Origin: Pseudomonas sp. JQ170C
GTDB taxonomy: Bacteria; Pseudomonadota; Gammaproteobacteria; Pseudomonadales; Pseudomonadaceae
Direction of reading: 5' to 3'
Assembly (NCBI RefSeq): GCF_035581345.1
Contig: NZ_CP141608.1
Location: 2,200,501 to 2,264,500, forward strand
Length of the DNA stretch: 64,000 bases
Position numbers and translations under genes: made by a program. The notes under the pieces were generated by a model. The model was given only the letters and a program-made list of their open reading frames with translations. It was not told the origin of the DNA and did no database searches. This document shows, piece after piece, positions 58,232 to 64,000 of the stretch (its first letter is position 1; every line of letters starts with the position of its first letter).

Positions 58232-59122
58232 ATGATCGAGATTCGCGGTTTGAGCTATTTCGTCGCCATGAGCGAGAACCTCAGCCAGTGGCAGCGCTAC
58301 GCCGAAGACGTCCTCGGCATGCAGGTGCAGCCAGCGCCTGCAGGCGGGCTGTACGTGAAGATGGATGAGCGTCCGTTTCGCATGCTGATCGTCGAAGGCA
58401 GCGAACAGCGCTACGTGGCCTCGGGCTGGGAGCTGGCCTCGGAGCAGGCGTTCGAGGCCGCCCTGGCGCACTTGAGCGGCCTGGGCATCGAGTGGCAGCG
58501 CGGCACGGCCGAGCAGATCGAGCAGCGCGGCGTGCAAGCGCTGGTCAGCCTGGTCGACCCCTCGGGCAACTGCCACGAGCTGAGCTGGGGCCATCGCTCC
58601 GACTGCCAGCCGTTCGTTTCGCCCCAGGGCGTGCCGCGCTTCATTACCGGTGACATGGGCCTGGGCCACACCGTGCTGCCGGCCCCGAACTTCGACGCCA
58701 CCCTGGCCTTTGCCAAGGAGGTGCTGGGCTTCGAGCTTTCGGACATCTTCAACTTCCGCCCGGATCCGTCGGCGCCACCGATCCGCATCCACTTTCTGCA
58801 TTGCCGCAATGCCCGCCACCACAGCCTGGCCCTGGCCGAGTACCCGGTGCCCTCGGGCTGCGTGCATGTGATGGTCGAGGTCGACTCGATGACCGAAGTC
58901 GGCCGTGCCCATGACCGCCTGCTGGCCCACGACGTGCGCCTGTCGGCGACCCTCGGCCAGCACCTGAACGACCGCATGACCAGCTTCTACATGAAGACGC
59001 CGTCGGCCTTTGACCTGGAATACGGCTTTGGCGGCCTGCAGGTCGACTGGGCCGAGCATTCGGCGTTCGAATTCACCCGCGTGAGCATCTGGGGGCACGA
59101 CTTCTCGGTCGGCCAACAGTAA
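58232..59122 (+). CDS. tesB: Extradiol catechol dioxygenase (TesB/HsaC)
   Basis: The product has 296 residues from the ATG at 58232 (AGGAG 8 bases upstream); a TTG at 58211 is rejected. It is a two-domain vicinal oxygen chelate enzyme. The C-terminal half holds the iron ligands His146 (MGLGHTVL), a His in ARHHSLAL (196/197) and Glu263 (DLEYGFGG). It performs meta-cleavage of the 3,4-dihydroxy seco-steroid made by TesA2. It begins the operon that continues with ring C/D degradation genes. Confidence 0.9.
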   Translation: MIEIRGLSYFVAMSENLSQWQRYAEDVLGMQVQPAPAGGLYVKMDERPFRMLIVEGSEQRYVASGWELASEQAFEAALAHLSGLGIEWQRGTAEQIEQRGVQALVSLVDPSGNCHELSWGHRSDCQPFVSPQGVPRFITGDMGLGHTVLPAPNFDATLAFAKEVLGFELSDIFNFRPDPSAPPIRIHFLHCRNARHHSLALAEYPVPSGCVHVMVEVDSMTEVGRAHDRLLAHDVRLSATLGQHLNDRMTSFYMKTPSAFDLEYGFGGLQVDWAEHSAFEFTRVSIWGHDFSVGQQ

Positions 59123-59133
59123 GGAACCTGCAC

Positions 59134-60009
59134 ATGAACAAACAACTGACGGCGGCCGATGCGGTCGCACAACTGCGCGATGGCATGACCATCGGCTTCG
59201 GTGGCTGGGGGCCGCGGCGCAAGCCCATGGCCATTGTCCGCGAGATCCTGCGCTCACCGGTCAAGGACCTCACCGTGGTCGCCTACGGCGGCCCGGAAGT
59301 CGGCATGCTGTGCGCCGCCGGCAAGGTGCGCAAGCTGATCTTCGGCTTTGTCACCCTCGACGCCATTCCACTGGAACCCTACTACCGCAAGGCCCGCGAA
59401 GCCGGTGAGCTGGAGCTGCTGGAGCTGGACGAAGGCATGTTCCAGTGGGGCCTGCGCGCCGCCGGCATGCGCCTGCCGTTCCTGCCGACCCGCTGCGGCC
59501 TGGCCACCGATGTGACGGCGCTCAACCCCGCGCTCAAGACCATCGCCTCACCCTACGCCGATGGCGAGGTGTTGCTGGCCATGCCGGCGCTGGAGCTGGA
59601 CGTGGCCTTCCTGCACGTCAACGTTGCCGACCGCCTGGGCAATTGCCTGGTGACCGGGCCCGACCCGTATTTCGATCACCTGTTCGCCCGCGCCGCCCAG
59701 CAGTGCTTCGTCTCGTGCGAGCGCCTGGAAGAGCGCCTGTCGCTGGATGCCGAGCAAGCCCGCTTCAACACCTTCGAGCGTTACCTGGTGACCGGTGTGG
59801 TGCACGCGCCGCTGGGCGCCCACCCCACCTCGTGCCCGTCGGACTACGGCTGGGACCTGCAGCACCTGAAGGGCTACGTCGCCAGCAGCCAGCAAGAGCA
59901 GGGCTGGGAGCAGTACGTCGCTACCTACGTGGCAGGCGGCGAGCAGGCCTATCAAGACGCCAACGGCGGCGCCGCACGCATGGGCACCTTGCCCCTGCCC
60001 GTGTTCTGA
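59134..60009 (+). CDS. ipdA: IpdA: COCHEA-CoA hydrolase alpha subunit (CoA-transferase family)
   Basis: This 291-residue class I CoA-transferase alpha-type protein starts DAVAQLRDGMTIGFGGWGPRRKP and contains VVAYGGPEVGMLCAAGKV and DVAFLHVNVADRLGNC. AAGGAACCTGCAC precedes the ATG. In Mycobacterium tuberculosis IpdAB hydrolyses the last carbocyclic ring (ring C) of the steroid nucleus in COCHEA-CoA rather than transferring CoA. The paired ipdB gene follows at 12 bp and echA20/ipdC relatives come next, as in other steroid degraders. Confidence 0.85.
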   Translation: MNKQLTAADAVAQLRDGMTIGFGGWGPRRKPMAIVREILRSPVKDLTVVAYGGPEVGMLCAAGKVRKLIFGFVTLDAIPLEPYYRKAREAGELELLELDEGMFQWGLRAAGMRLPFLPTRCGLATDVTALNPALKTIASPYADGEVLLAMPALELDVAFLHVNVADRLGNCLVTGPDPYFDHLFARAAQQCFVSCERLEERLSLDAEQARFNTFERYLVTGVVHAPLGAHPTSCPSDYGWDLQHLKGYVASSQQEQGWEQYVATYVAGGEQAYQDANGGAARMGTLPLPVF

Positions 60010-60021
60010 GGAGGATGAAAA

Positions 60022-60819
60022 ATGTCTGCAACGTGTGAGTTCACCCTCGCCGAACTGATGATCGTCGCCGCGTCCGAAGCCTGGCGCGGTGACGGCGAAG
60101 TGATCGCCTCGGGCCTTGGCGTGATTCCGCGCCTGGGCGCGAGCCTGGCCAAACTGACCCATAGCCCGCAGCTGTTGATGACCGACAGCGAGGCGTTCCT
60201 GGTCGAAGAACCGATACCGCTGGGCCCACGGGACGGCTACCAGCCGCGCTATTCGGGCTATCTGTCGTTCGAGCGGGTGTTCGAGTGTGTGTGGGGCGGT
60301 CGTCGCCACGCCATGATCGGCCCGACCCAGATCGACCGCTGGGGCCAGACCAACTTGTCGTGCATCGGCGACTACCAAAAGCCCAAGAGCGCGATCCTCG
60401 GCGTGCGCGGCCTGCCGGGCAACAGCATCAACCACCTCAACTCGTTCTTCGTACCCAACCACAACAACCGCGTGTTCGTCAGCGGTGAAGTGGACATGGT
60501 CTCGGGCGTCGGCTTCAAGGCCGAGCGCTGGCCTGAGGGCGCGCGCCGCGACCTGATGGACATCCGCCGGGTGGTCACCGACCTCTGCACCCTGGATTTC
60601 GATGGCCCCAACCGCGCAGCCCAGGTGCGCACCCTGCACCCGGGCGTGAGTTTCGATGAGGTCCAGGACAAGACCGGCTTCCCGCTGCTCAAGTCGCCGC
60701 TGCTGCAGGAAACCGCGCACCCCACGGCCGAACAACTGGCCGTGATCCGCCGGCTCGATCCCCACGATTACCGCGCTGCGGCAATCAAGGGCAACCCGCC
60801 CGGCATTCGTACCGCCTGA
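60022..60819 (+). CDS. ipdB: IpdB: COCHEA-CoA hydrolase beta subunit
   Basis: This 265-residue beta-type CoA-transferase relative has FTLAELMIVAASEAWRGDGEVIASGLGVIPRLGA, a segment GRRHAMIGPTQIDRWGQTNLS, and GVRGLPGNSINHLNSFF. AGGAGGATGAAAA precedes the ATG. It forms the heteromer with IpdA for ring C opening. Length is normal for the family. Confidence 0.85.
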   Translation: MSATCEFTLAELMIVAASEAWRGDGEVIASGLGVIPRLGASLAKLTHSPQLLMTDSEAFLVEEPIPLGPRDGYQPRYSGYLSFERVFECVWGGRRHAMIGPTQIDRWGQTNLSCIGDYQKPKSAILGVRGLPGNSINHLNSFFVPNHNNRVFVSGEVDMVSGVGFKAERWPEGARRDLMDIRRVVTDLCTLDFDGPNRAAQVRTLHPGVSFDEVQDKTGFPLLKSPLLQETAHPTAEQLAVIRRLDPHDYRAAAIKGNPPGIRTA

Positions 60820-60835
60820 TCCGAGGAGCGCCAAC

Positions 60836-61756
60836 ATGCACAGCAGCGACAGCCAGTTCGTGGAACGTGAAGACCGTGCGGTCTACGAGACCGAGGCGCC
60901 CGTGCTCTATAGCGTGGCCGAGCACATCGCCACGCTGACGCTGAACCGGCCGACCTTCAACAATGCGCAGAACTCGCAGATGACCTACGCGCTGGATGCC
61001 GCGCTGCGCCAGGCGGTGGACGATGACCAGGTCAAGGTCATCGTGCTGCGCGGGGCCGGCAAGCATTTTTCTGCCGGCCACGACATCGGCACGCCGGGGC
61101 GCGATATCAACAAACCGTTCGAGCGCGCGCACCTGTGGTGGGACCACACCAACAAGCCCGGTGGCGAGCAGTTGTATGCCCGCGAGCAGGAGGTGTACCT
61201 GGGCATGTGCCGGCGCTGGCGCGAGTTGCCCAAGCCGACCATCGCCATGGTCCACGGCGCCTGCATTGCCGGCGGCCTGATGCTGGCCTGGGTGTGCGAC
61301 CTGATCGTTGCCAGCGACGATGCCTTTTTCCAGGACCCGGTGGTACGCATGGGCATTCCGGGGGTGGAGTATTTTGCCCACCCCTATGAACTCAACCCGC
61401 GCATCGCCAAGGAATTCCTGTTCACGGGCGACCGGATGACGGCCACCCGTGCCTATGAAATGGGCATGGTCAACCGCGTGCTGCCGGCCGCCGAACTGGA
61501 ACAGGCCACCTACGCCTTGGCCGCCAGCATTGCCCGCCAGCCGCGCATGGGCCTGGCCCTGACCAAGCAGGCGATCAACCACGTCGAAGACCTGCAAGGC
61601 AAGCGCACGGCCATGGACGCGGCGTTCGCCTGGCACCACTTTGCCCATGCCCACAACGAACTGTTGTCGGGCGACAAGCTTGGCGGCTTCGACGCCAAGG
61701 GCATGGCCGATGCCAACCGCCAGGCGCACGCCAACCGCCAGGAGCAGTCGTCATGA
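60836..61756 (+). CDS. EchA20-like crotonase-fold hydrolase
   Basis: This 306-residue crotonase superfamily protein has an oxyanion region KHFSAGHDIGTPG and HGACIAGGLMLAWVCDL. Both glutamates of true enoyl-CoA hydratases are missing: Leu-Met-Leu stands where C-E-L is usual, and QDPVVRMGIPG replaces the PE motif. That fits EchA20, which opens ring D of a steroid CoA ester by hydrolysis. GAGGAGCGCCAAC precedes the ATG, and the stop overlaps ipdC by 4 bp. Confidence 0.75.
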   Translation: MHSSDSQFVEREDRAVYETEAPVLYSVAEHIATLTLNRPTFNNAQNSQMTYALDAALRQAVDDDQVKVIVLRGAGKHFSAGHDIGTPGRDINKPFERAHLWWDHTNKPGGEQLYAREQEVYLGMCRRWRELPKPTIAMVHGACIAGGLMLAWVCDLIVASDDAFFQDPVVRMGIPGVEYFAHPYELNPRIAKEFLFTGDRMTATRAYEMGMVNRVLPAAELEQATYALAASIARQPRMGLALTKQAINHVEDLQGKRTAMDAAFAWHHFAHAHNELLSGDKLGGFDAKGMADANRQAHANRQEQSS

Positions 61757-62877
61757 ACACCTGGATGAACACGGCGCTGACCGAGGCCCTGGGCTGCCGC
61801 TACCCGATCGTGCAGACGGCGATGGGCTGGGTTGCCGACGCCAACCTGGTGATCGCCACCAGCCGCGCCGGAGGCTTCGGCTTCCTGGCCGGGGCGACCA
61901 TTGCCGGCAAGGACCTGGAAGGCGAGATCCGCAAGGTGATCGATGCCACCGGCGGCAGCAATTTCGGCCTGAATTTCCATATGTTCCAGGACAACGCCGC
62001 CCAGTGCGTGGACCTGGCCATTCGTTACCGCCTGCGTGCCGTCAGCTACGGGCGCGGCCCGGATGCGCAGACCATTGCCCGCTTCAAGGCAGCGAACGTG
62101 CTGTGCATCCCCACGGTGGGCGCCGTCAAGCATGCGCAGAAGGCCCAGGCCCTGGGCGCCGACCTGATCACCATCCAGGGCGGCGAGGGCGGCGGGCACA
62201 CCGGCGGTGTGCCCAGCTCGATCCTGCTGCCGCAGGTGCTGGATGCGGTCAGTGTCCCGGTGATCGCCGCGGGTGGATTTGCCACTGGGCGCGGCCTGGC
62301 CTCGGCCCTGGCGGCCGGCGCCAGTGGCATCGCCATGGGCACGCGGTTCCTGATGACCCGCGAATCGCCGACCCCGGCCTCGACCCTGGCCCGTTACCTG
62401 AAGGTCAATGACCCGCAGCAGGTGAGGGTGACCACCGCCGTGGACGGCATGCGTCACCGCATGATCGAAAACCCCTTTATCAACCGCCTGGAGCAGGCCG
62501 GGCCGTTCGGCCGCCTGCGCATTGCCCTGGGCAGCGCCTGGCAGTGGAAGCAGCACACCGGCATGAGCCTTGGGCACATGCTCGGGGTGTTCATGCGCGG
62601 CCTGCGTGAAGACCCGGCGGCGTTGTCGCAAGTGGTGATGGCCGCCAACCAGCCGGTGCTGCTGCAACGCTCGATGGTCGATGGCCTGCCCGACGAGGGC
62701 ATCTTGCCCAGCGGCCAGGTGGCCGCCGCCATCGACGAGCTGCTGAGCTGCCGCGAAGTTATCGAAGGCATTGCCGAAGAAGCCGAGCGCTGCCTGAACG
62801 CGCTCGTGGCCCGGCGCGAGCCGGCCTGTGAACCTGCCCCCTCAATTCGCCTGGCGAATACTGGAGAAACCCTGTGA
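61753..62877 (+). CDS. ipdC: IpdC-like NAD(P)H-dependent flavin oxidoreductase (nitronate monooxygenase family)
   Basis: This 374-residue FMN-binding TIM-barrel protein has YPIVQTAMGWVADANLVIATSRAGGFGFLAG, IQGGEGGGHTGG, VIAAGGFATGRG and GASGIAMGTRFLMT. This is the nitronate monooxygenase/2-nitropropane dioxygenase fold. In steroid degraders IpdC desaturates the C/D-ring CoA thioester ahead of EchA20 and IpdAB. Four-base overlaps on both sides (ATGA, GTGA) show tight coupling. Immediate neighbours support the IpdC assignment. Confidence 0.8.
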   Translation: MNTWMNTALTEALGCRYPIVQTAMGWVADANLVIATSRAGGFGFLAGATIAGKDLEGEIRKVIDATGGSNFGLNFHMFQDNAAQCVDLAIRYRLRAVSYGRGPDAQTIARFKAANVLCIPTVGAVKHAQKAQALGADLITIQGGEGGGHTGGVPSSILLPQVLDAVSVPVIAAGGFATGRGLASALAAGASGIAMGTRFLMTRESPTPASTLARYLKVNDPQQVRVTTAVDGMRHRMIENPFINRLEQAGPFGRLRIALGSAWQWKQHTGMSLGHMLGVFMRGLREDPAALSQVVMAANQPVLLQRSMVDGLPDEGILPSGQVAAAIDELLSCREVIEGIAEEAERCLNALVARREPACEPAPSIRLANTGETL

Positions 62878-63626
62878 ATCCTGCCTTTACCTCTGAACTC
62901 AACGCCGGGATCGCAGAACTTGTGATCGCCAATCCTCCGGTCAACGCCCTGGACAGCCAGCAATGGCAGGGCCTGGCCGACCATATCGAAGCCCTGGGGG
63001 CCAACCCCGAGGTGCGCGTCATTGTCATTCGTGCCGAGGGCCGGGGCTTTTGCGCCGGTGTCGACATCAAGGAACTCGACGCCCATCCCGAACGCATCGT
63101 CGCGGTCAACGCCGGCAACTACGCCACCTTCAAGGCCGTGCACCGCAGCCCGGTTCCGGTGATTGCGGCCGTACACGGCTATGTGCTCGGCGGTGGTATC
63201 GGCATTACCGGCGCGGCCGACATCGTCGTGGCCGCCGAGTGCGCAAGCTTTGCCCTGCCGGAAGTCGACCGCGGCGCCATGGGCGGCGGCGCGCACCTGC
63301 AGCGCCTGTTCGGGGTGCAAAAGGTCCGCTACCTGTTCTTCACCGGCGACAGCATCGGTGCCCGCGAGGCCAGCCAGTACGGCTTTATCGAGCGTGTGGT
63401 GCCCCGTGAGCAACTGCGCGAAACCGCCCTGGAGATTGCCGGGCGCATCGCCAGCAAGAGCCCGCAGATGATCCGCATCGCCAAAGAGGCGCTCAACGGT
63501 ATCGAAGACGGCAACCTGGAAGACAAATACCGCTGGGAGCAAGGCTTCACCCTGCAGGCCTACAACAGCCCGGACTCGGCCGAGACGCGCCGGGCCTTCG
63601 TCGAAAAACGCGACGCCAAGTTCTGA
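62874..63626 (+). CDS. Enoyl-CoA hydratase/isomerase family protein
   Basis: This 250-residue crotonase starts at a GTG overlapping the ipdC stop, with GGAGAAACCCT upstream. The oxyanion motif FCAGVDIKELD and HGYVLGGGIGITGAADIV are present. The first catalytic glutamate position is Gly-Ile-Gly, and the second region reads LPEVDRGAMGGGAHLQRL. So it may be an isomerase or atypical hydratase. It is in the ring C/D operon between ipdC and an ACAD gene, a place taken by echA-type genes in other steroid clusters. Confidence 0.78.
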   Translation: MNPAFTSELNAGIAELVIANPPVNALDSQQWQGLADHIEALGANPEVRVIVIRAEGRGFCAGVDIKELDAHPERIVAVNAGNYATFKAVHRSPVPVIAAVHGYVLGGGIGITGAADIVVAAECASFALPEVDRGAMGGGAHLQRLFGVQKVRYLFFTGDSIGAREASQYGFIERVVPREQLRETALEIAGRIASKSPQMIRIAKEALNGIEDGNLEDKYRWEQGFTLQAYNSPDSAETRRAFVEKRDAKF

Positions 63627-63635
63627 GGGAACGCC

Positions 63636-64000
63636 ATGGAACTTACTTACACGCCTGAACAGATCGCCTTTCGCGCCGAAGTGCGTGCCTGGCTCAAGCA
63701 CAACCTTCCGGCCGCGCCGCTGGCCAGCTACGACACCCGCGAAGGCTTCGAGCAGCACCGCGCCTGGGAGGCCAGGCTGTTCGACAGCCGCCTGTCGATG
63801 GTGATGTGGCCGGCCGAGCTCGGCGGGCGCGGTTGCGGCCTGATCGAGTGGCTTATTTTTGAAGAGGAATACTACGGCGCCGGCGCGCCGATGCGGGTCA
63901 ACCAGAACGGCCAGCTGCTGCTGGGGCCGACCCTGATGGAGTTCGGCACCGAGCAACAGAAAAAGCACTTCCTGCCACGCATGGCGGCCAGCACCGACAT
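63636..64000 (+). CDS. Acyl-CoA dehydrogenase, N-terminal part (cut by window end)
   Basis: The ATG at 63636 (GAGGGAACGCC upstream) opens a frame that runs off the window. The visible 121 residues begin MELTYTPEQIAFRAEVRAWL and contain MVMWPAELGGRGCGLIEWLIFEEEYYGAGAP and LGPTLMEFGTEQQKKHFLPRMA, the N-terminal helical domain of an ACAD. It continues the tesB-ipd operon and is a FadE30- or FadE-type candidate for C/D-ring propionate oxidation. Confidence 0.8.
   Translation, partial: MELTYTPEQIAFRAEVRAWLKHNLPAAPLASYDTREGFEQHRAWEARLFDSRLSMVMWPAELGGRGCGLIEWLIFEEEYYGAGAPMRVNQNGQLLLGPTLMEFGTEQQKKHFLPRMAASTD

Noticed and set aside
1..64000. tRNA or rRNA genes
   Set aside because: I saw no cloverleaf-like sequence with the conserved GTTC-type arm and CCA-proximal stem, and no rRNA-like stretch, in the gaps.

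Overview
The window looks like a chromosomal segment of a Pseudomonas. The evidence is uniformly high-GC coding sequence, the many Pseudomonas-type REP palindromes (GTAGGAGCGGGCTTGCCCCGCGA and its complement) and a RAYT-type REP transposase. Nearly all of it is one large catabolic cluster for aerobic 9,10-seco steroid degradation. The gene set (side-chain aldolase modules, 3alpha- and 7alpha-hydroxysteroid dehydrogenase-like SDRs, a BaiE-like dehydratase, two Old Yellow Enzyme relatives) points to bile acids as likely substrates. The species and the substrate are inferences.

Layout. 1-7.4 kb: partial aldehyde dehydrogenase (steroid aldehyde dehydrogenase candidate), Tat-type amidase, adjacent delta-1 and delta-4 ketosteroid dehydrogenases (tesH/tesI type) and an SDR. 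7.4-7.8 kb: repeats. 7.8-20.1 kb: a leftward enoyl-CoA hydratase, then a long rightward operon with SDR, ChsH2-like MaoC-DUF35, acyl-CoA dehydrogenase, ChsH1-like MaoC, Ltp2-like aldolase, three more acyl-CoA dehydrogenases and an acyl-CoA synthetase, followed by a DUF1329 exported protein. 20.1-22.2 kb: a TraX-family gene between degenerate repeats. 22.2-31.8 kb: MFS transporter, divergent from OYE, acyl-CoA synthetase, metallo-beta-lactamase, DUF1302 outer-membrane protein and a second aldolase module (thiolase-like plus DUF35-MaoC). 31.8-33 kb: RAYT gene and a five-unit REP-like tandem array. 33-38 kb: YCF48-like protein, MMPL transporter, LuxR-type regulator (TeiR-like). 38-44.3 kb: hsdA, an SDR, repeats, an ACT protein, and leftward 7alpha-HSD-like SDR with tesE-tesF-tesG. 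44.6-51.6 kb: tesA2/hsaA, KshB-like reductase, fadD3-like ligase, second DUF1302 porin and a second OYE. 51.6-52.4 kb: REPIN cluster. 52.4-64 kb: tesD/hsaD, two SDRs and the BaiE-like protein, two leftward acyl-CoA dehydrogenases, then tesB/hsaC, ipdA, ipdB, echA20-like, ipdC, crotonase and a truncated acyl-CoA dehydrogenase.

How the genes work together. HSDs and KstDs oxidise rings A/B. TesA2, TesB and TesD open rings A/B. TesE, F and G convert the released C5/C6 piece to pyruvate and an acyl-CoA. Acyl-CoA synthetases, dehydrogenases, hydratases and retro-aldolase modules shorten the side chain. FadD3, IpdC, EchA20 and IpdAB take apart the remaining C/D-ring propionate. DUF1302, DUF1329, YCF48, MMPL and MFS proteins probably handle envelope passage of the hydrophobic substrates. 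KshA and the TesA1/HsaB flavin reductase are not in the window.

The most notable new observation is a 19-bp imperfect palindrome, TAGTC-N5-GGACGATGA. I found 14 copies, essentially one before every catabolic transcription unit, mostly ending 54-66 bp before the start codon. They are absent before traX, the RAYT gene, the ACT gene and the regulator gene. It looks like the operator of the LuxR-type regulator and would define a cluster-wide steroid regulon.
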